Shown here piece after piece: positions 1 to 7,546 of a DNA stretch of 21,912 nt (the stretch's first letter is position 1; the number at the start of each line of letters is the position of its first letter). Source of the DNA: Dehalococcoidia bacterium (GTDB lineage Bacteria; Chloroflexota; Dehalococcoidia; GIF9; UBA5629). The notes beneath the pieces were generated by a model. It ran no database searches, was not told the origin of the DNA, and saw only the letters and a list, made by a program, of their open reading frames with translations. Position numbers and translations under genes: made by a program. The DNA is taken from NCBI GenBank assembly GCA_014384515.1, contig JACNFS010000139.1, positions 1-21,912 on the forward strand, in the 5' to 3' direction.

Positions 1-618
1 GTACTCGACTTGATACAAGCTGGGGACATAGATACCAGGAAGATTTGAAGCCTCCCGCAGTAGCTGCCGTTTGCTGTCCTTGTAGGCTCGGAAAACTTCC
101 AGAAGTTTCAATATGGCTTCTTCAGCCTCACCGATGACAAACAAATCGATGAAATCAGCCATCGGCTCCGGGTTAAGAGCGCTGCTACCCCCAGCTATTA
201 TCAAAGGGTGTGAATCGTTCCTCTGGCGACTGAACAGCGGGATTTGAGCCAAGTCGAGCATATTCAACACGTTGGTGTAGGTAAGCTCATAGCCCAGAGA
301 AAAGCCAACGATATTGAAATCGCTCAGGGGATGCTTGGTCTCTAAACTGAACAGGGGGATGTTATGATGTCGCAGGAGTGTTTCCATATCCACCCAGGGC
401 GCATAGACCCTTTCGGCGAGGACGTCAGGCTGGCTATTGATTACTTCATAGAGTATAGGCAGCGCCAGATTGGACATGCCGACTTCATAAGTGTCGGGGA
501 AGGCTAAGGCAACTCGAATTGGAGTCGCTTGCCAATCTTTGGCAATGCTATTCCACTCGCCCCCGGTGTAGCGAGCCGGTTTAGACACCTGGTAGAGGAT
601 ATCGTCGAGAGAAGCCAT
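1..618 (-). CDS. TIGR03960-type B12-binding radical SAM protein, N-terminal part (runs off left edge)
   Basis: Reading the minus strand from ATG at 618 gives 206 uninterrupted codons to the window edge, so the gene is partial at its 3' end. The protein begins MASLDDILYQVSKPARYTGG and continues with EWNSIAKDW, VALAFPDTYEVGMSNLALPILY, AERVYAPWVDMETLL, GFSLGYELTYTNVLNML, IAGGSSALNPEPMADFIDLFVIGEAEE. This is the hallmark N-terminal region of the TIGR03960 radical SAM family, which carries a B12-binding-like domain. The Cys triad for the iron-sulfur cluster would lie beyond the window. An in-frame GTG at 654 is an alternative start, but the family usually begins near the chosen ATG; neither has a strong ribosome binding site. 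It is transcribed away from the ribosomal operon. The exact reaction of this family is not settled, so none is assigned. Confidence 0.85.
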   Translation of the reverse strand, partial: MASLDDILYQVSKPARYTGGEWNSIAKDWQATPIRVALAFPDTYEVGMSNLALPILYEVINSQPDVLAERVYAPWVDMETLLRHHNIPLFSLETKHPLSDFNIVGFSLGYELTYTNVLNMLDLAQIPLFSRQRNDSHPLIIAGGSSALNPEPMADFIDLFVIGEAEEAILKLLEVFRAYKDSKRQLLREASNLPGIYVPSLYQVEY

Positions 619-676
619 CTTGGTTATCTCAGGCAGGTCAATTATAGCTTTCACCTTCTGTGGCTTTCAACTGTAA

Positions 677-988
677 CTCCTGTCTCACGGGTTTAAGGTA
701 GACATTGCTGCCAAGGGAAAGATTGCCCGGGACATGTCGAAAGGAAGAGATTGTTACCTTTGTCTCATCCATGTCAGGATGCCAGTTGTCACCGGCAGGG
801 AGCTCTGTCAATATGTCGAGCAGAAACGGCTACAGCTAGTAAACAGGGTGGTATTCTCCACCGGAGATATCATTGGCCGCACTACCATGGCCTTTTTGGA
901 GAAAGCAGACAGACCATATCTGCCCGAACCATTCAGCCCTGATGACCCGAGAGCCGTAGTCACGAAAACTCTGAAGCGACGGGGTTGA
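677..988 (+). pseudogene. Decayed response-regulator receiver domain fragment
   Basis: The frame is open from 677 (in-frame TAA at 674) to the stop at 986-988; the first ATG is at 734. The translation aligns by eye with the receiver (CheY-like) fold from about beta-2 to alpha-5: HGFKVDIAAKGKIARD, then a core CLIHVRMPVVTGRELCQ, then VVFSTGDIIGRTTMAFLE, then RPYLPEPFSPDDPRAVV. The last parts resemble receivers fused to hybrid histidine kinases. The first third, with the acidic Asp pair, is missing. The phospho-acceptor Asp expected before VRMP is His (CAT, one base from GAT), and the conserved Lys before PF is Glu (GAA, one base from AAA). No good ribosome binding site or partner kinase is visible. 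It is most likely a non-functional remnant, although expression of the 84-codon ORF from 734 cannot be excluded. Confidence 0.7.
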
Positions 989-1058
989 GACAAGCGGCCA
1001 CTCGCTGGGCAATCTATCTCCGCTTGGCGTTATATTTTAGATGATTCAATTCGCGTTA

Positions 1059-1088
1059 TTGACATCTGTTAGATCTTTGTGTTATAGT
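1059..1088 (+). promoter_or_regulatory. Sigma-70-type promoter of the ribosomal superoperon
   Basis: A perfect TTGACA (-35, 1059-1064) is followed after 18 bases by TATAGT (-10, 1083-1088), five of six matches to TATAAT. It lies in an AT-richer stretch between the receiver remnant and rpsL and points into the operon. The transcript would start near 1095 and carry a leader of about 150 nt. It is the best promoter match I found upstream of rpsL. Housekeeping-factor recognition is inferred from consensus only. Confidence 0.8.
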
Positions 1089-1094
1089 AACTTT

Positions 1095-1245
1095 TTAGCG
1101 TCTACTGGCCATTAGTCTGGGTTGGAAAACCTGAGTAAGCCGGCTGGTTGAACCGGGACGCAAACCTAATCGGGAAGTAGACCGGTAAACAACTGGGTGG
1201 CTTTTTAATTGTTGTATATTTATGGTAGGGAAGGAATAGAGCAAA
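1095..1245 (+). promoter_or_regulatory. Structured 5' leader of rpsL
   Basis: This 151-nt stretch between the predicted transcription start and rpsL has no ORF but several short helices. They are GGTT/AACC closing a GGAA tetraloop (1120-1131), CTGGT/ACCGG with a 3-nt loop (1144-1156), and CCGGT/ACTGG with a 5-nt loop (1182-1196), the last followed five bases later by five Ts (1202-1206). Between the second and third helices is GGGACGCAAACCTAA (1155-1169), which partly resembles conserved segments of c-di-GMP-I (GEMM) riboswitches, though the overall fold does not clearly match. The rpsL ribosome binding site AAGGAA (1231-1236) stands 9 bases before the ATG. The leader might serve attenuation or ribosomal-protein feedback; this is inference. 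Confidence 0.4.
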
Positions 1246-1740
1246 ATGCCGACGGTTAATCAGTTGGTTAGAAAGGGGCGGCGGCGGCTTGGTAAGCGAA
1301 CCAAAGCTCCAGCATTGGGCATCACTTACAATGCCCTAAAGAACACGGTTAGGCGAGGCAAGAGCTCCCCACAGAAGCGGGGAGTTTGTGTTCTGGTTAA
1401 GACTATGACTCCTAAGAAGCCCAATTCTGCCTTGCGCAAGATTGCCCGCGTGCGGTTGACCAATGGCATTGAGGTCACTGCCTATATCCCCGGGGAGGGG
1501 CATAATTTGCAGGAGCATTCTGTGGTTCTTATCCGTGGTGGTAGGGTGAAAGATTTGCCTGGAGTTCGCTACCATATTGTCCGGGGTGTTTTGGATACTG
1601 CTGGGGTGGATAATCGCCAGCAGGGTCGTAGCAAATATGGAGCCAAGCGAAGTAAAATAATCAAACCTTCGGGTATTGCCTCGGCTGAAGCTGTTGGCAC
1701 ACCAACAGTAAGTAAAACAGTCGAAACTTCGGAGGATTAG
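1246..1740 (+). CDS. rpsL: 30S ribosomal protein S12
   Basis: S12 sits at the subunit interface next to the decoding centre and helps monitor codon-anticodon fit. The 164-residue protein starts [14 protein letters not shown] and carries [25 protein letters not shown] (Lys57 and Lys58 correspond to the streptomycin-site lysines of the E. coli protein) and [20 protein letters not shown]. It is longer than the usual 124-140 residues for two reasons: a loop around residues 24-41 like that of the Firmicutes form, and a tail of about 28 residues rich in Ser/Thr/Ala after [11 protein letters not shown] at 1246 is supported by AAGGAA 9 bases upstream. It is the first gene of the superoperon and abuts rpsG directly. 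Confidence 0.98.
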   Translation: MPTVNQLVRKGRRRLGKRTKAPALGITYNALKNTVRRGKSSPQKRGVCVLVKTMTPKKPNSALRKIARVRLTNGIEVTAYIPGEGHNLQEHSVVLIRGGRVKDLPGVRYHIVRGVLDTAGVDNRQQGRSKYGAKRSKIIKPSGIASAEAVGTPTVSKTVETSED

Positions 1741-2211
1741 ATGCCAAGGCGAGCTAAGGTAGCAAAAAGACAAATACCTCCTGATGCCAAGTATGGAAGC
1801 CATATCGTGGCCAAGTTTATCAATAGAGTAATGTCGGACGGGAAGAAAGCCAAAGCCGAGCGGATTGTCTACGAGGCTTTGGATTTGGTTAATGAACAAT
1901 TGAAAACGGAGCCCTTAGAGGTTCTGGACCAAGCGATCAAGAATGCTACTCCCGTACTCCAGGTCAAATCGCGCCGTGTTGGTGGTGCTACTTATCAGGT
2001 GCCAGTTGAGGTTCAACCCGACCGCGGGTTGTCCCTGGCCCTGCGTTGGCTTCTCAACTATGCCAGAGCTCGCAGTGGCAAATCTATGGCGGAGAAATTG
2101 GCGGCTGAAATTGCTGATGCTGCTCAGGGGCAGGGAGCAACTATCAAGAAGCGGCAAGATACTCATAAGATGGCTGAGGCAAATAAGGCTTTTGCTCATT
2201 ACCGATGGTAA
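1741..2211 (+). CDS. rpsG: 30S ribosomal protein S7
   Basis: S7 is the primary protein that nucleates assembly of the 30S head on 16S rRNA and contacts E-site tRNA. The 156 residues match the family length. They show [20 protein letters not shown] at the N-terminus, [22 protein letters not shown], the beta-hairpin segment [19 protein letters not shown], and a C-terminal helix ending [14 protein letters not shown]. The ATG follows the rpsL stop with no spacer (TAGATG), and a GGAGG at 1730-1734 lies inside the end of rpsL, so translation of the two is probably coupled. In E. coli S7 represses its own operon by binding the rpsL-rpsG junction; here that spacer is absent, so that mechanism is unlikely in the same form. 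Confidence 0.98.
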   Translation: MPRRAKVAKRQIPPDAKYGSHIVAKFINRVMSDGKKAKAERIVYEALDLVNEQLKTEPLEVLDQAIKNATPVLQVKSRRVGGATYQVPVEVQPDRGLSLALRWLLNYARARSGKSMAEKLAAEIADAAQGQGATIKKRQDTHKMAEANKAFAHYRW

Positions 2212-2257
2212 CGACAGTAGGGATTAAGGCTCAACAGGCCAAAAAAGCGGTTGGCAT

Positions 2258-2263
2258 AGGAAA
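2258..2263 (+). promoter_or_regulatory. Ribosome binding site deciding the fusA start
   Basis: AGGAAA at 2258-2263 is 7 bases upstream of the ATG at 2271. It supports that codon over the upstream in-frame ATG at 2205, which overlaps the rpsG stop and has no comparable site. The 2271 start also gives the usual EF-G N-terminus, with the P-loop beginning near residue 17. Confidence 0.6.
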
Positions 2264-2270
2264 TAATGTC

Positions 2271-4349
2271 ATGCCCAGGACTTTTCCCTTGGACAAGGTG
2301 CGAAACATAGGGATCATTGCCCATATCGATGCTGGCAAGACTACTGCCACTGAGAGAATCCTGTTCTATACCGGTCGCACCTATAAGGTTGGTGAGGTAG
2401 ATGATGGCACAGCGGTGATGGATTGGATGGAGCAGGAGCGGGAGCGGGGCATCACCATCACTGCTGCAGCTACCGCTTGTCAATGGCAAGGGCATCGCAT
2501 AAATATCATTGACACACCGGGGCACGTGGATTTTACCGCAGAGGTAGAACGTAGTCTCCGAGTGCTGGATGGAGGGGTAGTGCTACTTGATGCTGTGGCT
2601 GGAGTAGAGGCTCAGTCAGAGACAGTATGGCGACAAGCGGATAGATACAGCGTGCCAAGAGTCTGTTTCATCAACAAGATGGATAGGGTTGGCGCTGACT
2701 TTCATGGCACCGTAGCTATGATTGAGGAGCGTCTGCGGGCCAAAGCTGTACCAATACAGTTGCCGGTGGGCGAGGAGAATCAGTTTCGAGGTGTCATAGA
2801 CTTGGTTGACAATAAGGCTTGGCTCTTCTCTGACGATGTTGGTGCTACGCCAGTGGAAATGCCTATTCCAGAGGAAAAGAAAGATGAGGTAACCAAACAA
2901 CGTCAGGAGTTAGTTGAGAGACTGGCCGAGAATGATGACCAATTGATGTTGCTCTATCTGGACGGTGGGGACATTTCTGGTCCGCAAGTCAAAGCTGCTA
3001 TAAGAAGGTTGACTCTGGCTAATCGGATAGTACCCGTCCTTTGCGGCAGTGCTTTGAAGAATAAGGGAATCCAGCCCTTGCTCGATGCCGTTGTAGATTA
3101 TCTGCCTTCCCCTTTGGATGTACCTCCCGTTCATGTTATTGATTCCGAAACTGGCGAGGAGATTCTGCGGCAGGCGAGTGACGATGCTCCGTTCTCAGCA
3201 CTAGCTTTCAAGGTAGTTGCCGACCCTTTTATGGGGAGGTTGGTTTATTTTCGGGTTTACTCAGGTAAGGTCAAGGTGGGAGCACAGGTCTTAAACTCGA
3301 GCAAAGGGCAGAAGGAACGCCTGGGAAGATTGATTCTTATGCATGCCAATCGCCGTGAAGAAATCGAAGAGGTTGATACCGGTAGCATTGCGGCTACTCT
3401 CGGCCTTAAGAATACCTTCACCGGGGATACTCTGTGTGAATTGGGTCAGCCAGTGCTTCTTGAGTCTATTCGTTTCCCTGAGCCAGTGCTTTCGCTGGTT
3501 ATTGAACCTAAGAGCAAGGCTGATCAAGACAGACTGGGCGAAGTCCTGAATAAGCTTTCGGAAGAGGATCCCACTTTTAAGATGCGCAGTGACCAGGAAA
3601 CCGGGCAGACTCTTATCTCGGGGATGGGCGAACTGCATCTGGAAGTCTTGATAGACCGGATGTTGCGCGAGTTCAATGTTGGGGTGAGGGTTGGCAAGCC
3701 ACAAGTGGCCTATAAGGAGACCATCACTGTACCGGTGGAAACTGAGGGTAGATTTATTCGTCAGTTCGGGGGTCGAGGACAGTATGGTCATGTCTGGCTT
3801 AGGCTTGAGCCTGGAGACCGAGGAAGCGGCTTCAAGTTTTTTGACCGGGTTCGAGGCGGAGGTATACCAAAGGAGTATATTCCAGCGGTGGAGGCGGGAA
3901 TCAAAGAGGCTTTAGAAACCGGGGTGGTAGCTGGGTATCCGACAGTGGATATCAAAGCGACTCTGTATGATGGTGGCTTCCACGAAGTGGATTCCTCGGA
4001 GTTGGCTTTTAAGATGGCAGGTTCAATAGCTTTGAAAGATGGTGTCAGCAAGGCTAACCCTATCCTACTCGAGCCGATTATGAAGTTAGAGTTGGTGGTG
4101 CCAGCCCAGTTTCTGGGTGATGTCATCGGTGATTTGAATTCAAGAAGAGCACATATTGAGGGCATCGAGACCCACGGTGAAACTTGCGTTGTTCATTCCG
4201 TTGTTCCTCTGGCTGAGACTTTTGGTTATGCTACTGCCCTAAGGTCACTAAGTCAGGGTAGGGCAACCTATTCCTTGGAGTTTCATTGTCGTAGGGAACT
4301 CCCCACCAACTTGGCGGAGCAAATCATAGTTAGGGCTAAAGGGGTTTGA
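2271..4349 (+). CDS. fusA: Translation elongation factor G
   Basis: EF-G is the GTPase that drives translocation of tRNA and mRNA through the ribosome and, with RRF, splits post-termination ribosomes. From ATG 2271 the protein has 692 residues, the normal length. Domain I shows the P-loop AHIDAGKTT (17-25), switch [11 protein letters not shown] (59-68), DTPGHVDF (81-88), NKMD, and CGSAL as the G5 motif. Domains III-V follow, with [29 protein letters not shown], the domain IV loop [21 protein letters not shown], and [17 protein letters not shown]. The frame is open 22 codons further upstream to ATG 2205, which overlaps the rpsG stop; I reject that start on ribosome binding site and family grounds. 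The next gene is rpsJ rather than tuf. Confidence 0.97.
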   Translation: MPRTFPLDKVRNIGIIAHIDAGKTTATERILFYTGRTYKVGEVDDGTAVMDWMEQERERGITITAAATACQWQGHRINIIDTPGHVDFTAEVERSLRVLDGGVVLLDAVAGVEAQSETVWRQADRYSVPRVCFINKMDRVGADFHGTVAMIEERLRAKAVPIQLPVGEENQFRGVIDLVDNKAWLFSDDVGATPVEMPIPEEKKDEVTKQRQELVERLAENDDQLMLLYLDGGDISGPQVKAAIRRLTLANRIVPVLCGSALKNKGIQPLLDAVVDYLPSPLDVPPVHVIDSETGEEILRQASDDAPFSALAFKVVADPFMGRLVYFRVYSGKVKVGAQVLNSSKGQKERLGRLILMHANRREEIEEVDTGSIAATLGLKNTFTGDTLCELGQPVLLESIRFPEPVLSLVIEPKSKADQDRLGEVLNKLSEEDPTFKMRSDQETGQTLISGMGELHLEVLIDRMLREFNVGVRVGKPQVAYKETITVPVETEGRFIRQFGGRGQYGHVWLRLEPGDRGSGFKFFDRVRGGGIPKEYIPAVEAGIKEALETGVVAGYPTVDIKATLYDGGFHEVDSSELAFKMAGSIALKDGVSKANPILLEPIMKLELVVPAQFLGDVIGDLNSRRAHIEGIETHGETCVVHSVVPLAETFGYATALRSLSQGRATYSLEFHCRRELPTNLAEQIIVRAKGV

Positions 4350-4658
4350 ATGCCTAAGCAAAACATTCGAATCAAAGTCAAGGGGTACGACCACAGGCTG
4401 GTTGACCAATCAGTAGAGCAAATTGTGGAGACTGCAGAGCGCACTGGTGCCGTAGTTGCTGGCCCCGTACCCCTACCTACTCATATCCAGAAGTTTTGTG
4501 TAATTCGCTCTCCCCATATTGATAAAGATTCGCGAGAGCAATTCGAGATTCGTACTCACAAGCGCCTCATTGACATTATAGGGCCAACTTCCAAAACGAT
4601 AGATGCGCTGACCCAACTCCAGCTACCTTCCGGGGTAGAAATAGACATCAGATTGTAG
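4350..4658 (+). CDS. rpsJ: 30S ribosomal protein S10 (NusE)
   Basis: S10 is a 30S head protein that doubles as transcription factor NusE, binding NusB in antitermination and NusG to couple polymerase to the ribosome. The 102 residues are the standard length. Characteristic segments are [40 protein letters not shown], the loop residues [19 protein letters not shown], and the C-terminal [11 protein letters not shown]. Its ATG directly follows the fusA TGA (TGAATG), joining the str and S10 clusters without a spacer or promoter. In many bacteria S10 begins a separate operon with an L4-regulated leader; no such leader is possible here. Confidence 0.98.
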   Translation: MPKQNIRIKVKGYDHRLVDQSVEQIVETAERTGAVVAGPVPLPTHIQKFCVIRSPHIDKDSREQFEIRTHKRLIDIIGPTSKTIDALTQLQLPSGVEIDIRL

Positions 4659-4666
4659 TTGGCAGA

Positions 4667-5278
4667 ATGATTCAAGGTATCGTTGGCAGAAAGATAGGTA
4701 TGACTCAGCTTTTCCAAGATGGTGGAGAAGTAGTGGTAACGGCCATTGAGGCTGGTCCTTGCTTTGTTACTCAGATAAAGACTGAAGCCAAGGATGGCTA
4801 TGACGCTGTGCAGGTCGGCTTTGGGGAAGCAAAGCGGCTTAATTCTGCACAGAAAGGCCATCTTAAGGACGTGGGTCGGTTCAAGTATCTCCGCGAGTTT
4901 GATATGGAAGACATCGAGTCTGCCCAGGTGGGACAGAAACTTGATGTAGATATGTTCAAGTCAGGTGATTTGGTCGACGTCACTGGCACTTCAAAAGGCA
5001 AAGGGTTTGCTGGCGTGGTTAAGCGTCACCATTTTGCTGGCGGACCGAAAACTCATGGGCAATCCGACCGTCATCGGGCACCCGGTTCCATTGGTGCTGG
5101 CACGAACCCAGGCAGGGTGTTTAAGGGAACACGTATGGCTGGACACATGGGGAATAGGCGAGTAACCGTGCGTAATCTTAAAGTAATCGATGTCGATTTG
5201 GCTCGCCACTTAATTCTGGTTGAAGGGGCGGTGCCCGGTTCCAACAAAGGGCTGCTGCTCATCAAGAAAGCCGGGTGA
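4667..5278 (+). CDS. rplC: 50S ribosomal protein L3
   Basis: L3 is an early assembly protein of the 50S subunit whose extension reaches toward the peptidyl transferase centre. The 203 residues include the opening [19 protein letters not shown], the central [20 protein letters not shown], and the signature [18 protein letters not shown] followed by [19 protein letters not shown]. The Gln in HGQSDRHR is the residue methylated by PrmB in E. coli. The ATG lies 8 bases after the rpsJ stop. No convincing Shine-Dalgarno site precedes it, so ribosomes finishing rpsJ may simply reinitiate. Confidence 0.98.
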   Translation: MIQGIVGRKIGMTQLFQDGGEVVVTAIEAGPCFVTQIKTEAKDGYDAVQVGFGEAKRLNSAQKGHLKDVGRFKYLREFDMEDIESAQVGQKLDVDMFKSGDLVDVTGTSKGKGFAGVVKRHHFAGGPKTHGQSDRHRAPGSIGAGTNPGRVFKGTRMAGHMGNRRVTVRNLKVIDVDLARHLILVEGAVPGSNKGLLLIKKAG

Positions 5279-5291
5279 GGGTTAAGCAAGA

Positions 5292-5948
5292 GTGCAAGTT
5301 CAAGTTCATGATTTCAAGGGTGGAATAACCGGCCAGATGGAAATAAGGGATGACGTTTTTGGTGTGCCCTTTAATGAGGCTGTTGTGCACCAGGCGCTGG
5401 TAATGCAGCTAGCCAATCGTCGTCTGGGTACTGTTGAGACTAAGAGAAGAGGAGAGGTTAGGGGGAGCACCAGGAAGCTTTTTGCTCAGAAGCATACTGG
5501 TCGCGCACGCCGCGGCGACGTAAGGTCGCCCCTACTCAGGGGAGGTGGAGTGGCTTTTGGTCCTCACCCCCGAAGTTACCGGCAGGCTATGCCCAAGAAG
5601 ATGCGACGTTTAGCTTTAAGATGTGTGCTGTCTGCCAAAGCCAATAGTGGGGAATTGAGAATCGTGGACAAGCTTGGACTAGATGAGCCAAGAACGAAAG
5701 GAATGCTGGGTATCTTACTGGCGCTAGGAGTCGGCACTTCTGTTATTGTTGCTACTATGGAGGCCGAAGCCAGTGTGGTTAAATCAGCCCGCAATTTACC
5801 GGGCGTTAAGACAGCGCCAGCAGGTCTGCTTAATGTGGCCGATTTGCTCTCCTACAGAGCGTTAGTAATGACTGTAGACGCAGTGCGGAAGGTGGAGGAG
5901 TTGTGGGGTCAAAAACCGGTCCAGAAGGCAGCGACTAGCGTCACGTAG
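5292..5948 (+). CDS. rplD: 50S ribosomal protein L4
   Basis: L4 binds 23S rRNA and sends a long loop into the exit tunnel near L22. In enterobacteria it also represses the S10 operon. The 218 residues show FNEAVVHQALVMQLANRR, the tunnel-loop region TKRRGEVRGSTRKLFAQKHTG followed by GRARRGDVRSPLLRGGGVAFGP, and PKKMRRLALRCVLSAKA. They end in the usual alpha/beta core with KTAPAGLLNVADLLSYRALVMT. The start is GTG at 5292, giving MQVQVHDFKGG; TGAGGG at 5275-5280 overlaps the rplC stop and serves as ribosome binding site. A short polar tail (about 12 residues) extends past the core. Confidence 0.97.
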   Translation: MQVQVHDFKGGITGQMEIRDDVFGVPFNEAVVHQALVMQLANRRLGTVETKRRGEVRGSTRKLFAQKHTGRARRGDVRSPLLRGGGVAFGPHPRSYRQAMPKKMRRLALRCVLSAKANSGELRIVDKLGLDEPRTKGMLGILLALGVGTSVIVATMEAEASVVKSARNLPGVKTAPAGLLNVADLLSYRALVMTVDAVRKVEELWGQKPVQKAATSVT

Positions 5949-5975
5949 AGCAAGATTTTGGGATTTTGTATTACC

Positions 5976-6260
5976 ATGCATCTTTACGAAGTGTTACGGC
6001 GGCCTTTGATTACTGAGAAGATCACGCTGCTTCAAGCGCAGAACAGGTATGGTTTTGAGGTGGCAAAGGGGGCGGCTAAGCAGCAGATTAAGGAAGCGGT
6101 GGAGGCAGCGTTTAAGGTTGAGGTGGTTAGGGTGAATGTGATGACTGTTCCGGGGAAAATGAGAAGGATAGGCAGGCGACAGGTATTGACTCCTTCTTGG
6201 AAGAAAGCAATCGTTACCTTGGAGCCAGGGCAAAAGATAGAGTTCTTCGAAGGAGTCTAA
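5976..6260 (+). CDS. rplW: 50S ribosomal protein L23
   Basis: L23 lies beside the exit of the polypeptide tunnel and is the main docking site for trigger factor and the signal recognition particle. I choose ATG 5976, which gives the typical opening MHLYEVLRRPLITEK and 94 residues. The frame is open to a TTG at 5958, adding an atypical MGFCIT, and neither start has a strong ribosome binding site. Further markers are YGFEVAKGAAKQQIKEAVEAAF and VNVMTVPGKMRRIGRR, then a C-terminal strand WKKAIVTLEPGQKIEFFEGV. In most bacteria rplB would follow directly; here a 31-codon gene intervenes. Confidence 0.96.
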   Translation: MHLYEVLRRPLITEKITLLQAQNRYGFEVAKGAAKQQIKEAVEAAFKVEVVRVNVMTVPGKMRRIGRRQVLTPSWKKAIVTLEPGQKIEFFEGV

Positions 6261-6277
6261 GGAGAAGAGGACTAGAA

Positions 6278-6373
6278 TTGGGCTCAGTTATCAAGAAACG
6301 GAACAAGAAGATGGCGAAGCATAAGCATCGCAAGATGCTTAAGAAGAGCCGCTGGCAGAGGAGACATCCGTAG
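6278..6373 (+). CDS. bS22-like / AURKAIP1-COX24 domain ribosomal mini-protein
   Basis: A 31-codon ORF fills the rplW-rplB gap and starts with TTG at 6278. Its residues 1-18 are MGSVIKKRNKKMAKHKHR and 19-31 are KMLKKSRWQRRHP. From memory this closely matches the actinobacterial small-subunit protein bS22 and the AURKAIP1/COX24 domain (mitochondrial mS38), whose core is MGSVIKKR, M.KKKHRK and RR. More than half the residues are Lys, Arg or His, as expected for a peptide buried in rRNA. AGAGG at 6266-6270 stands 7 bases before the TTG, and the spacing to both neighbours is that of a normal operon gene. Family knowledge suggests binding to 16S rRNA near the decoding region; incorporation here is inferred. 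It is short enough that many gene finders would miss it. Confidence 0.88.
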   Translation: MGSVIKKRNKKMAKHKHRKMLKKSRWQRRHP

Positions 6374-6392
6374 GACTAGGCGAGGGTAAGCT

Positions 6393-7223
6393 TTGGCACT
6401 GAGAACTTATCGTCCGACATCACCAGGTAAGCGTGGCATGGTTAGTATCTCGTTCGACGAGATAACCAAGTCAGTCCCTGAGAAGTCTCTGCTCAAGCCA
6501 TTCAGGAAGAAAGCAGGGCGCAACAACAGAGGCGTGGTAACTGTGCGGCATCGGGGCGGTGGGCCTAAGCGTAGATTGCGCGCAATTGATTTTAGGAGAG
6601 ACAAACTTGGTGTCCCTGGGAAAGTGGCTGCGATTGAGTATGACCCCACTCGCTCGGCTCGCATCGCTCTCATCCATTATGTAGATGGAGACAAACGTTA
6701 CATTCTTGCCCCCTTGGGACTCGGCGTGGGTGACATCATAAAAGCGGGGGATGGTGCTGAAATAAAGCCGGGCAATGCTTTGCCGCTAGGCTCGATCCCT
6801 GACGGCACCCTGATTCATAACATCGAACTCCAACCGGGCAAGGGCGGGCAGCTGGTGCGTAGCGCTGGGGTGGGAGCTCAGCTGTTGAGTAAGGAAGATA
6901 AACATTCGCTTATCCGTTTGCCTTCGGGAGAAGTACGGCGTTTCTTGGCTGATTGTTTGGCTACTGTGGGCCAGGTAGGTAATGTTGAACATCAGGGTGT
7001 GAAGTTGGGGAAGGCTGGACGCAGAAGGTTGCTGGGGCGACGTCCCAAGGTTCGTGGTTCGGCCATGACACCCCGAGACCATCCCCACGGGGGTGGTGAA
7101 GGGAGAGCTCCGCGGGGGATGGCACCAAAGACACCGTGGGGCAAGCCAGCTTTGGGCCGTAAGACACGCCGTAACAAGGCTTCAGATAGATTGATTGTCA
7201 GACGGCGAAACGTGGAAAAGTAA
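6393..7223 (+). CDS. rplB: 50S ribosomal protein L2
   Basis: L2 is one of the most conserved 50S proteins, needed for subunit association and peptidyl transferase activity. The 276 residues start at TTG 6393 ([15 protein letters not shown]), with GAGGG at 6382-6386 as ribosome binding site. Seen in order are [49 protein letters not shown], and the C-terminal signature [21 protein letters not shown], which includes the conserved His of the HPHGGGEG loop. Length is normal. The TTG start is unusual for so highly expressed a gene, but no ATG nearby fits. Confidence 0.98.
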   Translation: MALRTYRPTSPGKRGMVSISFDEITKSVPEKSLLKPFRKKAGRNNRGVVTVRHRGGGPKRRLRAIDFRRDKLGVPGKVAAIEYDPTRSARIALIHYVDGDKRYILAPLGLGVGDIIKAGDGAEIKPGNALPLGSIPDGTLIHNIELQPGKGGQLVRSAGVGAQLLSKEDKHSLIRLPSGEVRRFLADCLATVGQVGNVEHQGVKLGKAGRRRLLGRRPKVRGSAMTPRDHPHGGGEGRAPRGMAPKTPWGKPALGRKTRRNKASDRLIVRRRNVEK

Positions 7224-7242
7224 TTGAGGAGGCAGGAAGAGA

Positions 7243-7536
7243 ATGTCGCGTTCATCCAAGAAAGGTCCTTATTGCGATGCCAAGTTGTTTAAGAAAATAG
7301 ACGCACTCAATCGGTCTGGGGAGAAGGTGGTGATAAAGACTTGGTCGCGCGCCTCTACTGTTATGCCTCAAATGGTAGGTCATACTATTGGAGTACACGA
7401 CGGTCGACGGCATGTGCCCATCTTTGTCACTGAGAATATGGTGGGGCATAAGCTGGGGGAGTTTGCTATGACCCGGACATTCCGAGGGCACACCAGCAAG
7501 GCACAAGTAACTGTTCAGGCAAGGAAGAAGAAGTAG
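7243..7536 (+). CDS. rpsS: 30S ribosomal protein S19
   Basis: S19 forms a complex with S13 in the 30S head close to A-site tRNA. The 97-residue product carries [59 protein letters not shown] and [13 protein letters not shown], all characteristic. ATG 7243 is preceded by GAGGAGG (7226-7232) and a nearer AGGAAG (7234-7239). It lies between rplB and rplV, the normal S10-cluster position. Confidence 0.98.
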   Translation: MSRSSKKGPYCDAKLFKKIDALNRSGEKVVIKTWSRASTVMPQMVGHTIGVHDGRRHVPIFVTENMVGHKLGEFAMTRTFRGHTSKAQVTVQARKKK

Positions 7537-7546
7537 TTCTGCAGTC

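Noticed and set aside
985-1036. Second promoter upstream of the main one (TTGAGA and TATATT)
   Set aside because: The elements are not at a workable spacing, and the TTGACA-18-TATAGT downstream is far better.
1290-1370. Insertion in S12 near residues 24-41 as a novelty
   Set aside because: The same longer loop (PAL..YN.L.. before SPQKRGVC) occurs in Firmicutes-type S12, so it is a known variant.
1336-1899. 187-codon minus-strand ORF across rpsL and rpsG
   Set aside because: It is antisense to two certain ribosomal genes, has no recognisable domain or ribosome binding site, and its openness follows from codon bias on the opposite strand.
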